This document shows, piece by piece, positions 40,806 through 53,955 of a DNA stretch of 64,000 nucleotides. Within the stretch, counting starts at the first letter, position 1. The number at the start of each line of letters is the position of its first letter. This DNA is from Crotophaga sulcirostris. Its lineage: Eukaryota > Chordata > Aves > Cuculiformes > Crotophagidae. The translations under genes and the position numbers were made by a program. The DNA is taken from assembly GCA_013397455.1 (NCBI GenBank), contig VYZB01000097.1:310001-374000 (forward strand), in the 5' to 3' direction. Under the pieces are notes generated by a model. That model was not told the DNA's origin. It searched no databases and worked only from the letters and a program-made list of their open reading frames with translations.

Positions 40806-43248
40806 ACATCTTCCAAGACAAAAAAAAACCCCAGCAATCTTTCTTTATGTTCACACACCTTCAGAAAGGGTTTAATAATTGTCCAGTGTGACATCCTAGA
40901 TTTCCCCAGTATGTCTTTACTGTGACTTTTCCGTATAGTGTGTGACAGTTAATTCCCCACCTTGCTCTTTTGTTCTTTCAAGTGCACTGCAGATGTCTGT
41001 CACTTCCCTCGCCTTTTTTACGTGGACTTTGTGTAATTTTCTGTATGAGAGAGAATGAGTATATCTCTGAAAGCAGAAGGGGGAATACAATTAGGGAAGA
41101 CTGATGGGGAGAAAGAATCTCTTCATAAATAGAGCCCTTAAAGCCTTTTTGTCACACTTGAATGGAATTGATCCAGATTGCTGCTGTGCTTTCAGTACAG
41201 ATGATCCCAGAAATCAATAGAGTGATTTGAGGTACAGTCTCTCTCTGTATCTGTGCAGTGTGTCTGCACGGTGCCAGCTGGTGAACGCATACTGTGTAGC
41301 TATTTACAGCCCTGCATAGACATGGACCTTATGTCTACAACGTAGCTGTATTTTTAATTAGTTCATTGACTTCTGGGCACTTCATTTCTGATAATGACCT
41401 TTAAAGGTCCCTTCCAACCCAAACCATTCTATGATTGTATGATTGTATGGTTGTATGAGTATATGATTCTATTATGTGGCTGTAAAACTGTTTCTGGAGG
41501 TCCCTGGTTAAGTGGGTATCTCTGCTCACTCATGCATTTCCCTGTGTAGGCAAACCCTGCAAAGGATTTGGCAACTTGGCCATATCAGGTAACAGAGTTT
41601 ATGCATAGCCTGTGAGACTATTGCTAGTCCCAGATCTCTTGACATTTTCTTCTAATGGCCCTAACCTTCTCCCATTGAAACTACTAGCCTCTGTTTACAA
41701 CTCCTCTATGTTTTGTATTGTTATTTGATACTCACTCCATGAGATGTTTCTAATGGCTCTGCTGGTGGGGTACTATTTTTACTCTCAATCTGCTTCAGTG
41801 TTCTGCTTGGCCACAGCAGTACAAGGTAGTAGAGGACTGAGTTTTGCCACTTACTGCTTTGGAAACAGTATCAACCTGCTGTTCTTAAATTCACACTGAT
41901 CTTCCCCTCAACACCCCCAGGACTATTTTTCATCGCTTTATTATGCCAAATTGTTTTGAAAACCGTGGGTCTCCTTTCATACTGATATACTGGTCTGTGA
42001 AGAATCAGATTTCATGATTATTTTGTGGGATTTCATAGCTGGATTTCACAGCTGCTGTCTATCATTCTGATTTCTCTTGCTGTCTAGCTGCAGCTGCTTC
42101 CCTCCTTTGAAATCCAGGTATTTACACTGAGGTAATTAAGAAGTTCTTATCACCTCCAATGTGTTGTAAATGCTCTCTGATACAGTGGAGCCCATTTCTA
42201 CTGTTCATTTTTTGCAATTATACTTGGTTTTCAATCCATTGATTAAGTCCAAGTTATATTTCAACCATGATTTTTGAGACACTGTTAAATGCTTTGCTGA
42301 GAATCGCCTACACTGCATCTCCTGCCTCCTTATGCCCATTCATTTTGTTCTTCTGTCAGAATATGTAATCAAGTCTTTCTAACATGGATTTTGAGCTTTG
42401 GGGTTTCTTCCCTCTGAAGTAAAACTATCGTGTAAACACTCCTGCATCATCTCAGGGGTATATTCTGCCATGAGTACATAATTATAGGTCCTGCTGGTTT
42501 CAAGACCAGCTGTACAGTGTGACTGAGAGCAGTTGTATCCTCACCATTTGCAAGTATTGTTTAATTATTTTCTTCCATTGAGAATGTAAAGGCAGAACTT
42601 GCCTGGCTTGCTTCTTGCACTTTTGAAGGGCTGGTGTTGCACTTTATGCTCCTGGTACTCAGGTCTCTTGACCTTTTGCACGGTTTCTCTATGATGCTTT
42701 TAAAGTAACAATCTAGGTTTTGGAAGGTGTCTGACAGTCTCCGTGGGCGTTCTGTGATGCAGGTTTGCCTGAAATAGAATCACAAATTTGTGTTGGTGTG
42801 AGACAGCCAAATGGTTCTTCGTACCTTTTGGAACCCTAGAAACACTGGAATACAGTGGTCTCCTGGAAACATCCTGTTCTTCAGTCCCTTACTGAAAATG
42901 TTGCACTTGAATGCTATTTCTTAAAATCACATGATTGCACAGTCACAAACCCGTGAAATTCCCATCCCTGAAACTGTCCTTCTGGTAATGCTAAACTTGG
43001 AACCAAATTAGGTCATATTTAACAGGAGATTTACAGCTGTATGTCCTACATAAACCTTTGAAAATATAAGGGCAGAGTGGTGTGTATTAGTGTGAGAGTT
43101 TGATGGATGAGGATGAGAGCTATCAGAAAGAGGAATGATACTGAGATGGAGAAAAATCCCTGTGTAAAGTCTCCAGTGTTATAACTGAGGTTCAAATTGG
43201 ACATTAGAAAAAAAAATCACCAGGTACGTAGTTTAGTAATGGAATTAA
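40806..43248. other. Intergenic DNA with one small CR1 tail
   Basis: No gene recognised. Apart from the CR1 tail at 41393-41472, listed separately, I see no named element. Confidence 0.55.
41393..41472 (+). mobile_element. CR1 LINE 3' tip with expanded octamer tail
   Basis: AATGACCTTTAAAGGTCCC, TTCCAACCCAAACCATTC and then several diverged copies of an ATGATTGT octamer up to ATATGATTCTATTATG. This is the extreme 3' end of a sense-oriented CR1. The tail has more repeat units than most other copies in this window. Confidence 0.9.
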
Positions 43249-43377
43249 TCACCTGGAGAGATGTTGGAAACTCCAACCTTTGAAATTTCCAAGATTTGGC
43301 TAATGAAGCTGCAGCTGGCCTGATCCAGCATAGATAATAATCTTGCTCTAAGCAGGTGGTTGGTCTAGATCGCGTCT
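43249..43377 (+). mobile_element. Older CR1 LINE 3' region, left part, split by an LTR
   Basis: ACCTGGAGAGATGTTGGAAA, TTGCTCTAAGCAGGTGGTTG and GTCTAGAT correspond to the sense CR1 3' UTR ('...GAGCAGGGGGTTGGACCAGATGACC...'). The sequence breaks off exactly where the solo LTR begins and appears to resume after it. Confidence 0.7.
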
Positions 43378-43971
43378 TGTCATGGTTTAGCCCCAGTAGG
43401 CAGCTCAGCCCCATATAGCCACTTGCTTACTTGCCCGCAGTGAGATGGAGCAGAGAATCAGAAGGGTAAAAGTGAGAAGACTCGTGGGTTGAGATAAATA
43501 CACTTTAATAGGTTAAGCAAAAGCTGCATATGCCAGCAAAGCAAAACAAGGAATTAATTCACTACTTCCCATCAGCAGGCAAATGTTCAGCCACCTCCAG
43601 GAAAGCAAGACTCCATCATATGTAACAGTTATTTGGAAGGCAAACACCATAACTCTGACTGTGGGGATGTGTGTCCTCTTCCTTTTCCCTCCAGCTTTTG
43701 TTGCTGAGCATGACAAGATATGGTATGAGATATCCCTTTGGTCAGTTGGGGCCAGCTCTCCTGGCTGCATCCCCTCCCAACATCTTACGCAACCTACTCG
43801 TTGGTTGGGTGGGGAGAGAAACAGGAAAGACCTTGACTCTGTGTGAGCACTGCTCAGCAATAACTAAGACATCCCTGTGTTGTCAACACTGTTTTCACCA
43901 CAAATCAAAAACATAGCCCCATACAAGCTACTCTGAAGAAAATTAACTCTATCCCAGCCAAAACCCAGTAT
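43378..43971 (-). mobile_element. Solo LTR of an avian endogenous retrovirus (ERVL-like, TguLTR5-type)
   Basis: The plus strand begins TGTCATGGTTTAGCCCCAGT and ends near TATCCCAGCCAAAACCCAGT. On the minus (sense) strand this gives a start near TTTTGGCTGGGATAGAG and an end in AAACCATGACA. The sense order has a poly(A)-like TTAAAGTGTATTTATCTC before the 3' end. It matches from memory a very common bird solo LTR. It is 594 bp with no internal genes, flanked by near-identical hexamers GCGTCT and GCTTCT, the likely target duplication. The exact family name should be checked. Confidence 0.85.
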
Positions 43972-43977
43972 GCTTCT

Positions 43978-44015
43978 ATAGGTCACTTCCAGCTAACACT
44001 TTTGTGTTCAGAATA
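43978..44015 (+). mobile_element. Older CR1 LINE 3' region, right part
   Basis: ATAGGTCACTTCCAGCTAAC continues the CR1 consensus ('...AGAGGTCCCTTCCAACCTAA...') interrupted at 43377. Together the two parts form one CR1 tail with an LTR inserted into it. Confidence 0.55.
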
Positions 44016-47000
44016 GGTGCTACATGAGTAAAAAGAGATAAAGTAAGACAACACAGATTCTTCTGAGACCTCTGCTCTGGTGGCAACTCTTACTATAGCT
44101 GAGCTGAGGAGAAGCAAGAAGTTAGAACTAAAACTGTAGGGAGACATTCGTCTTTGGAAAGAGAGCATGGTTCTTGAAAACCCAGTTTGAATTCACTAGG
44201 TTATCCAGAGATGACATGAGCTACGGAGTTGAAATGTCCTTGCACTCCCACTAGAGAGGAGCCACGGTGACAGTGTAGCCCATCCATAGCTGCCAGTGCT
44301 GTGCTGGGACCATAAAATGACTAAAAGCCTTACATCCCAGCCCCACCTTGTCCTCAAACTAGAGGGGGCTTAAGTGCTTCTCACTGACTGTGGAATCACT
44401 ATTTCACCCTTGTGTGGAAAGAGCTAAGCGCAGTGGCCGTGGTTCAGGAAATCACTTACCTGGAGCGGCTCAGCATAGGTCTGTCATGATCCCAATGGCT
44501 GTGCTTTCATTCTTTGCATCCCATTTCGTCTCTGTCTGTAAGCATCTCTTAATGGTGCCCTTCAATACATGGGGTTGGTCAGCCTTATATTTCTGATTTT
44601 CTACTCCGACACCTTTGGGGAAAAGAATCTGACTTCTGTTGCCCTATGGTCATTCTGGGAAAGAGGTTGTAGACAGTAGACACACCTCTGAGTTTACAGT
44701 GGGAGGATGCCCAGATGAGATGGAGATATTACAAGAATGTAGAAAGGAGACGACGTTGTGTCCATTCCTTGAGCCAAAAGATTTCTCCCCATGATCGTTT
44801 GTGAATGTCCTTGCAAGTGTTTGATAGACATATTGTAATGATTTGTTTAGAACATTACCATGGGAACACAAACTCATTTATCTCATTTATGTACATGGGC
44901 CCCTTAGGGCCCTGCTGCAATCACTGTTCAGTCCCAAGTCTAGATTGGATATTTAAAAATCCACAATGTATGAATTATTGTTGCATTACATGCAAAGTCT
45001 CTGAAGAACTAACTCACTGTCAAGTTCTTCCTGACATGTTCACAAGCCTGACTCCATTCTTATTCCTGAGGAAGCTCAGGCAATGGTTTTGCAAAGTGAG
45101 TCCCAGATTCACACCTATATACAATAAGAAGTGCCTACTGACCGAATGCTGCAGAAATTAAGATATTGATCTGAGTGGGAACTAGATTTTCTTGAACTGA
45201 CTTTTTTGCTTTTCAAAGAATGGGAAAAAAATGTTTTACATAAAAAAAAAATCATGAGGAACGAAAGTGCCTGGGTCACTTAAAATTGCTAGTAACATGC
45301 CAGTAATAGCTGAGCAGTACTTCAACTGAATTTGTGTTTTACACATGCATCAGTAAAGCTACTGAAATGTATCAAATACCTGCATTTTCCAGTGGAAAAA
45401 AATATTGGCACAAAAGCTGGGCATGACTTTCTGTAAGGCTGTTGCAAGTATTTGTGTCAGCCTTCTGTAAGTGCTCTGAAGAACGCCTTTTAAACGTTTT
45501 CTTGACAGCATGTTCACAGCTTGTTTTGCCTGCTGAAAAGTTTGTGCTTTCATAAGGAAATTGCATTGAGATTAAATCCTTCAGTGGCATTACAGCAGAA
45601 TGCAGTTTGACAGTGGTGATCTTCAGCACTTCCTTAGGCTAGCAAATATTTATTATTCAGTTTGAACAATAAAGAGGTATCAGTTAGAGAAGAGCAGATA
45701 GTGCTGCAGGATAGCTTGTCTGGAAAAAGAAAAACCTTCATCTTCCTTTTAAAAAGCATTCTGTGTGTTTTAATTGACTAGAAATAAATACTTATGTGAA
45801 AATGTCCAATGTGAGGTCAATGGTTTTTGCTACTGTGTTTACTCTGATAGTGCTAGTGGACAGGGTTTTTAAAGATCATCTCTTCTCACCCTGATCTTCA
45901 GAGGACAGCAGGGTTCAAGCTATTGAACAGGCTTGAAAATCCCACTCTGTGTCTCAAGCTGGGTGAGTAACACTGAAGCATCCAAAAGAGGGTGAGAATT
46001 TGGAATCTTTAGCTCTGTCCTCTTTCTTTCCTGACTGGGAAGTCATGTCAATGGGAATTTGCAAAAAAGGAGAAGATCTGAAGGCCCTGAGCAACTTGAT
46101 CTAGCTTTGAAGCTAAGCTGTACTTTGGATTTGACTGTAGACCTCCAGAGGTACCTTCCGCCTCAAATTATTCTGTGGTTCTCTTTTGTTCTGTGATACC
46201 TTGTAGTAACAGCTTCTCCAGTGCTGGTTTATCTCAGTATATCACTTAGATACTCTCTATGGCACTGTACTTCAGTTGTCTTCTTCCTCCCCTCTTAAAT
46301 AGAGCATGAGCGTGATACTTTTCATGTCTTGTTGAAACTCTGATTCTTTCTCAAAAGAGTTGTCTTTTTGTGAGCCATTCTTATGTCCTTCTCATGGTAA
46401 TTTTGGGGGCCAAAATTCTTTGATAATGTTTAGTGTTGCTAATAGTCCACCCATACTAGCCAGTTGCTGATTTTTTGAAGTACAGATAGCTTTCAAGATG
46501 TCTGAGTGAGGCTCTCATGCTGGTCATATAAGCAACAGCAGGGCTGTTTTGATTTGGGAACTTTAATTATCTTCAATGACCTGGGGAGAAAACAAACACA
46601 CAGATGTGTGTGAGTCCACTAAGTTACTGTTGGATCCCACTCTGTTATTCAGACCACCTTTTCCCTCATGCAATTGCCATTCCTTTCTTAAGCTCTCTGG
46701 AAGATTCTGTTTCTCTCTGTGCTGTTTGAAGTATGGGGTTTGTATTTTATGGCTATCAGCCACCTGAATTTTTTGATGTGTTGAATATCAGACAGGAGTT
46801 TTGCCTGTGTCTTCATTTACAGTTTCCAGCTACCTCCTGAGCTTGGTATCATGATCCTGAGGGTGCTAATAGGACTTAATGACCCTGATCAGCCTTACCT
46901 GAGGCTTCCACAGCACACTTGATACCCACTGCCCCAGGACCTCCCAGCACTAATAGGGTTCAGAGGGAAAAGAACTGACATCTTGGATATCAGGGACAGG

Positions 47001-47893
47001 GCATGCTTAGGAGTGAAACATACTTATGAAACATAGGCCTGTTTTCTGCACAGGAGAAAGAGTTATATTCTGATCTGGCATGATCAGCAAGGATCTAGGA
47101 TAATGATTACAATAATTTCATGTTTAAAAGCTGAGATGGCCCATGGACATCCCTTGAGCTGGGTTGTATTTTGGTTCTGAGGGTAGTAAAAAGACTCGTG
47201 CAGACATGGCCTACAGACCAGGAAGCTTTGCAACCTGTTGGCTAAGTATATAACATTCTGTAGCTACAGCTCTTGGAGCTGAGTTAAAAGAAATGTTTAA
47301 CTGAGAATGTGGTTTCACAGTCAGCTTATCCTGACTGAATTATCATCTGCTGCCAAAAGGAGCAGTTCTGCCTGTGCTCAGCTAATGTTTCCAACAAGCC
47401 CATATCTACTTGGGTGTTCTTGAAGCTGTACTGTGAGTCAGATCAGCTCCCCAAGCTTGGCTGAAAACTAGCTGTCAGCTGGATCAGTCTGCAGAACGAG
47501 TTGTTGTGTAGCTGGAAGATCAGTGGTGCTCATGCAAAATGGGAGTGGGGAAGAATGGGATATCCAAAGCTATGAGCAGGACAGAAAGTGAGGACCATTC
47601 CTTCAAGCAGTAGTATAGTCTCATGTGCATTAAAGGTGACTGATATCTTGCCTTGAAAATACCCCACTGAGGCACTGTGGGAATGGCAGAGCAAAGAAAC
47701 CTCTCACAAGTCTTCCTGTGCACAGGCAGACTGTGCTGTCCCCAGGATGGGACAGAGATCCCACGGCAGCCAAGAGACAGGAGCTACTTACCTAGGCAAA
47801 CCCTTAGCTATTGTACTGCTGATCTAAGGTTCCAGCTGCATCCTCTACTGGAAGAGTGTGCATGGGCTGGTGTGGGGTTGGAGCTTGCTTTAA
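44016..47893. other. Intergenic DNA, no gene recognised
   Basis: No gene seen apart from the CR1 fragment at 46080-46198, listed separately. Apparent open frames up to about 118 codons show no domain or conserved motif. Confidence 0.5.
46080..46198 (+). mobile_element. CR1 LINE 3' tail, diverged
   Basis: GGCCCTGAGCAACTTGATCT, GACCTCCAGAGGTACCTTCC and CAAATTATTCTGTGGTTCT follow the order of a sense CR1 3' end. Divergence and a small deletion make it older than most copies here. Confidence 0.7.
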
Positions 47894-48130
47894 GTATCAC
47901 AGTATTACAGGGTTGGAAAGGACCTCTGAGATCATTGAGTCCAACCTACAGCCTAACACTAACACCAACCCATCATCTAAACCATGGCACTGATTGCCTC
48001 ATCCAATCTCCTTTTAAACACCTCCAGGGACGGCGACTCCACCAGCTCCCTGAGCAGCGCATTCCAATGGCTAACTACCCTTTCAGTGAAGAACTTCTTC
48101 CTAATACCAAGCCTAAACTTTCCCTGACGG
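47894..48130 (-). mobile_element. CR1 LINE 3' region
   Basis: The plus strand starts GTATCACAGTATTACAGGGT and continues GGAAAGGACCTCTGAGATCA and AACACCTCCAGGGACGGCGA, then TTCAGTGAAGAACTTCTTCC and TAAACTTTCCCTGACGG. It is the same subfamily as 16141-16242 but in the opposite orientation. A 178-codon open frame (47677-48213) runs through it on the plus strand; its second half is antisense CR1 and not a gene. Confidence 0.9.
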
Positions 48131-50306
48131 AAGTACTGCAGTGTTGTACTCCTTTCTGTGGCATAGGCTTACCTTGGGCAGCTGGCATTGCTGTAGTAAC
48201 TGCCAAAGGATAGCTCTTCCCTCTTTACATGAAAAGGTATTAAGTGATTCATTGTGGTCATTTTACTTTTTCATTAATGTCCACTTGTTTATTGTGGACT
48301 ACTTATAGCATAAACTAGGATGAATTATAAATTAAGTTAAATTGGCTGAAAATGGACCATTTCTGGAGACTTTACCAAGTGATTTTTTTCTTCCCCAAGT
48401 AAATACTTTCATTCTTTTTCTCAAAAGCAAGCAAACAAAATCCTCGTGAGAAATTAATTGATGTAGAGGATGTAGTATGTAGATACCAGCTAGTAAAATC
48501 AACCCTTTCTGAAATGCTGAGGACAGGCAGCCCAAGTAACCATTTCCCTCTGCTTGTGCACCTGTTTACTTTAAATGTGTGGTGGAAATGAAATATCTTT
48601 AAACAAACAACTCTGCAGCCAATAGAAATGAATCAGTGACTGAAATTTTCTTAGAAATGCTTAATTTATTATTTGGTTTGTCTCCAGCACTTAATCAGGG
48701 CTTTCCTGGGAAAGGCTGGTTTTGCAGTTAATGTGAATGCATCACACAAGCAATTTTTGTTTTACTTATGCCTTTGCTACATCATTTCTGTGCAGAGGAA
48801 GCTGTAGGGATCTGTTTAAGTGGGTAGGCTGCTGCTTTCTTTTCCATTGATGGCATCCTACCCTTTCTGTGCACAAGTAAGTGGGAACCTGCTGAATCCT
48901 GGGAGCAGTATTAGCTCCTGAGAGGTAATTGTACTTTTGTGCAAGTCTTGACTACTGATTTTGAGAGTAGTTTCACTCCTGAAGGGGTGACCGAAACTTT
49001 AGGTGCTTACCAACGAGGGTAGCACTCAAAATTATTTGCAGTGAGTTATGTGGAAAATAAACCTCGACGTTGATGAAGTTGCTTCAATGAAGAAGTAAAT
49101 TTTTCCACTTATGAAAGGACATTGAATTAGGTCCTTCCAAGCACATTTTAATAAGCTTTGGAATAAAAATTATTTATCTAGCTTTCTTACTGCCAGTCAG
49201 ATAATGATCCTACTTAGATAATGCTGACTGGTATTCTTCTGGTGCAAAGAGAAAACAGGGCAGCACTTCGCTCTCCTTACTTTGATACATGAAGCTGTCA
49301 TCTTTCTTGGTAATCAATAATGCTGCAGAAATAGCTGTGCCATTGTTATAGCCGCACTTTACAAATAGTATTTCTCTAGCAGCAGATAATTGTGTGCACA
49401 TTTCCAAGTGGACTTAAAGAAATGCATCTATTTAAACTGATGGGTACCTCAATTAGCAGATTCTGAGGAAAATATGTAAAGTATATTTTTTTGTCTGGGT
49501 TATAATTAAAAAAAAATCAAAACAACTGTCACATACTGTAATTCTGGTTTGTTAATAACAGCAATTAAAATATCTATCTGATCATAATTTATTTTTCTTT
49601 GTTTGCACTGGTTTTGCCCCCCAAACTGATAGAACACTTGCTTCTTCCAGAATCTCTTCTTAATGCAGAAAAGTTTTTTAGCTGACCCCAAATAGTTCAG
49701 CCAAAGGAATGTTAATAATATGAATAATCCTTACAGTAAATATTATTACAAGATGAGTAGCTCAGCCTAAGGACAATTCAACATGTTTATTTGGTAGCTG
49801 ATTCAACTATTGGATTTCAGTTATGTCCAAATGCTTTGAGGAAGATTAATGAAGTAATAGGGGAGCGAGGCAGTTAGGGGGAAATCTGATTTTACTTCAA
49901 ACTCCAGACCAGCATAGCTCTTAAATCAAAAATACATTTTCATAATTATTTAATTTTCTGTATACTTTTCTATTTGTATGTTGGCCTTTCAGGCTATGAC
50001 CTAATCAGCACATAAAGTTTCTTTTACCTGAGATTTGCTATGTGCCTTTATGGCATAGATTTTTTTGTTCCTGTAGAGGGAAAAATATTCACTTTTGGTA
50101 AAGTTCAACCTGAAGTCTTCACATTATTTATATGGCATTGAAGTCCTCAAATGAGCAATGTAATGTTGTTGAGGGCTGTGCTGGCTCTTTGCTATGGCTG
50201 GATCTTGTGTTCACTGCTTTGGAACACAGTGTGACAGCCAGACACTTGTCAGCTTTCTTTTCTTGAAAAGAGTAGCATCACACTCCTCCTACTCTCTTAC
50301 ACTAGG
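48131..50306. other. Intergenic DNA, no gene recognised
   Basis: A/T-rich, with no gene or clear repeat that I can identify. Confidence 0.55.
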
Positions 50307-51518
50307 GGACAAGAAGGAGGACCCAGAGAACTACAAGAAGATCATACTCACCTTGATTTGTAGAGAAATGATGGAACAACGCATCCTGGAAATTATTTTC
50401 AGGCACAGGAAGGTGATCAAGAGTAGTCTGCATGGGATTCATCAAGGGGATGTCATGCTTGACCAGCTCTGACAACCATCTGTGATGAAATGACTTGGTT
50501 GGTAGACGAGGGAAGAGCAGTGAATATAGTCTACCTAGTCTTCAGTAAGGCTTTACATACTGTCTCCTGTAAGATTCTCACAGCAAAGCTGATGGAGTAT
50601 GGGCCAGATAAGTAGACACTGAGACTGAGAACTAGATGAATGGCCGGGGCCAGAGGGTAGTGATTAGTGGCATGAAGTCTAGTTGGAGGCCAGTAAGTAG
50701 CAGTTACTGGGTCCAGTCCTGTTCAATGTCTTCATTAATGATCTGGATGATGGGGTAGATTGTACCCACAGCAAGCTTGCAGATTACACAGAACTGGGAG
50801 AAGTGGCTGATAGACCAAGAGATTGTGCTGCCATCCAGAGGGACCTTGACAGGCTGGAGGTAGGGGCTGACCGGGACTTCATGAAATTCAGCAAGACGTG
50901 TGAAGTCCTGTAACTGGGCAGGAGCAACACCATGCACCAGTACATGCTGGGGACCTCACTGGCTAGAAAGCAGCTTGGCAGAAAAGGACCTGGCAGATAC
51001 CAGGCTGAACATGAGCCAACAGCATGTTCCACTAGCAAAGAAGGATAAAAATGTCCTGAGCCGCATTAGGAGGAGCATTGCCAGCAAGGTCAAGGGAGAT
51101 GATCCTTCCCCCTGTTCAGCACTGGTGGGGCCACACCTGGAGCATTGTCTACAGTTCTGGGTGCCTAATACATGCTAGAGAGAGTCCATTGAAGGGATTA
51201 GAGCATCTCTCCTGTGAGGAAAAGCTGAGAGAGCTGAGACTCGTGAGAAAAGAGGTCTCAGGGGATCTTATAAATGTGTGTAACTACCTAATGGGAGGGG
51301 GTAAAGGAGATGGAGTCAGGTTCTTTTCAGGGGTGCCCAGAGACAGGACCAAAGACAATGGACACAAGGTGAAACACAGAAAGTTCCCTCTGAATGTCAG
51401 AAAACACTTTTTGTTTTACTCTGAGGGTGATCGAGCACTGGTATAGGTTGCCCAGGGAGACTGTGGAGTCTCCATCCTTGGAGTTATTCAAAAGCTGTCT
51501 GGACATGGCCGTGGGCAG
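50307..51518 (+). mobile_element. CR1 LINE, reverse transcriptase region to 3' UTR (inactive)
   Basis: About 1.2 kb in sense orientation, from the start of the RT domain (GACCCAGAGAACTACAAG) through AAGTCATGCTTGACC-like and GATGATGGGGTAGATTG stretches to the 3' UTR (GTGATCGAGCACTGGTATAG). One piece reads FNVFINDLDDG, a CR1 RT motif. The catalytic box reads LADYTELG instead of FADDTKLG, so the second aspartate is lost. Stops and frameshifts are frequent. It stops about 50 bases short of the normal 3' end, at the join with the next, inverted copy. Confidence 0.9.
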
Positions 51519-52380
51519 TGAAGAGTACACCTGTCTAAGCTACTTACTTCCAGCTTCTCTAGGAGAATGCTGTGGGAGACAGTGTCAAAAGGCTTTACTG
51601 CAGTCAAGGTAAATAGCATCCATAGCCTTTCCCTCATCCACTAGGCAGGTCCCCTGGTCATAGAGGGAGAGCATGTTGGTCAAGCAGGACTTGCCTTTCA
51701 TGAACCCGTGCTGGCTTGGCCTGATCTCCTGGTTGTCCTGCACATGCCTGGTGAGCACACTCAAGATGAACTGCTCCCCTGGCACCGAGGTCAGGCTGAG
51801 AGGCCTGTAGTTCCTCAGATCCTCCTTCTGGCCCTTCTTGTGATGAGCATCACATTGGAAAGCCTCCAGTCATCCGGGACCTCCCTTGTTAACCAGGACT
51901 GCTGATAGATGATCGAGATTGGCTTAGCAAGCTCCTCCACCAGCTCCCTCAGTTAGTCTCAGGTGGATCCCATCCAGCCCCATAGACTTGTGAGTGCCCA
52001 AGTGGCATGACAGATTGTTAACTGCCTCCTCCTGGATTATGAGGGGTTTATTCTGCTCTCTGTCCCTGTCTTCCAGCTCAGGGGCCTGAATACCCTGGGG
52101 ATAACTGGTCCAACTATTAGAGACTGAAGCAAAGAAGGCATTAAGTACCTCAGCCTTTTCTTCCTCCTTGATGGGAATGTTCTCCCTGCATCCAGTAAGG
52201 GATGGAGATTCTCCTCAGCTTTCTTTTTGTTGTTAACATTTTTGTAAAAACATTTTTTGTGATCTCTTACAACAGTGGCCAGATTGAGTCCTAGCTAGGC
52301 TTTTGCCTTTCTAACTTCCTCTCTGCATGACCTAACGAGATCCCTGTATAGTGTCGTTCCTTCTCCTGTCAGTCTGTCAA
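51519..52380 (-). mobile_element. CR1 LINE, pre-RT and N-terminal RT region (inactive), inverted against its neighbour
   Basis: On the minus strand the frame reads HGFMKGKSCLTNMLSLYDQG and LVDEGKAMDAIYLDCSKAF, then (after a frame change) DTVSHSILLEKL, typical of the CR1 reverse transcriptase. The upstream part contains the linker before RT. It breaks off after a stretch matching 'LDRCTLH' at 51519, with no RT active site and no 3' UTR, which is unusual for a LINE since these normally keep their 3' end. It is a different subfamily from the adjacent plus-strand copy. Confidence 0.9.
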
Positions 52381-53822
52381 TAAGATGGTGAGAGATATCA
52401 GTAAGCTTATGTTTCTCCTCCCTGCCTCTTGCTTTTGAAGCTTGTAAAACTTTGTTGGATGGTCCAGGCTGTCCTGAAAATTCCCTTAATTTTAATGGGA
52501 GTGGCGGGGTGTTTGGACCACTAGAATAGGTTCAGAGGATCTGCGTTTCCTCCTTTTCTGTGGGTCTTGCTGTTTGGTTTACTGCAATCAGTTACATCCA
52601 AGGGATTTCTGCTTAGCCCTGTTAGGGCTGAGAATTGAATGTATTACCTTACGGCTTCCCACCTGCTGCTTTTTAGCAGCTCATCTAGATATACTTAAGA
52701 GAAACATACTGAATTACAACATTTTTCTAGCTTGGTATTGGAAAGACCTGACTGCCCTGGGGAGTCTATCTCCCAGCCAATGTAGGGTAATTCCTTCGCA
52801 TTTCACTAACTGATGTGGTATTACTTCTAGCCTTTCCCCTTTCAAGAGGTTGTTTTCCAGATCTTACCATTAGGACATAACTGTTGACACTTGGGTCATG
52901 TTGTTTTTGAACTTAAATCCATCAGTTTTAGTTTTAGTCACTTATTCTAATTTTCCAACCTATGTCTGTACTATGAAAATCTTAAATGCCTGGAGATGGT
53001 TACTGTTTTCATTCTTCTTTGCTTGATAATCTGCCTGACTATATAATGATGCAACATGTAGATAGTGGTGGGTATAGCTTAGTACCTTTCTGGTGTTTTT
53101 GGTTTTCAGAACTGATTAGATTATGATACCCTCCTACACAACCTGATTGCTCTATGTATTTCTATTTTTGCCTTTCAGTGCCATTTTTCAGCAGCACTGC
53201 TATCCAGATCTCTTCTTCCCACTGCATATCTACATTTTTAAGTCTTAAGTATATCGGAAGGCAGCTGCATGCTTGTTAAAATAACCTGTGAGGCATTTGG
53301 TGACATTCACTGCATTCTGGCTTCTTGAAAGCTGCCAAAAAAAAAGTGCCAGAGCTACAGACACAGTCAGAGCTGCAATGTGGGTACTTCTATATAGCAT
53401 GTAGCTAGTAAACAATACTTGGGAATTTGAGTTGTCCAGGATAGCAGAATCATGTGCATTCTGTTGTTGGGAGAACTAATGACAGAAAAAACATTAATCT
53501 TACTAATATTTCATTCTTCTAATTTAGTTGCTGAAGGGCCTTTTGTATCATTTAACTGTCCTACTTGGGGTTTCCAGTTCTGTGTGCCCTGTGAATGCCA
53601 TCTGTTCATCGTTATTATGAATGATAATGGGACCAGACTACAAACTAGTGATAAACTATTAGATCTATTGCTATTACTTAATATGATATTTTCTGTTGTT
53701 TGGTCGATTGCTAGCAGGCTATGTCCCTTGGACATGATAACTGGTGGTACATTCTCATTCTGTCATCACTTCTGTTACACCGTTTGCTCATTCCAGTCTT
53801 ACAGTCTCTGACCTTATATCAG
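52381..53822. other. Intergenic DNA, no gene recognised
   Basis: The first 150 bases may still be decayed CR1. Beyond that no element, gene or structured RNA is apparent. Confidence 0.5.
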
Positions 53823-53955
53823 TTTCATAAAACTGCAGAGAAATCTTAGTTGGAAGGGACCACTGGAGATCTCTACTAGTCTCTTGTGCAGAGCAGGACA
53901 AACTACAAAGCTGCGTCGGCTTGCTCACCTTCTCATCCGAGTATCTTCAGGTATG
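53823..53955 (-). mobile_element. CR1 LINE 3' end
   Basis: On the plus strand: CATAAAACTGCAGAGAAATC, TAGTTGGAAGGGACCACTGG and AGATCTCTACTAGTCTC, then TGCAGAGCAGGACAAACTAC. This follows the antisense CR1 tail of the 'GGACCACTGGAGATCATCTAGTCCAA' subfamily. The octamer tail is largely decayed. Confidence 0.75.
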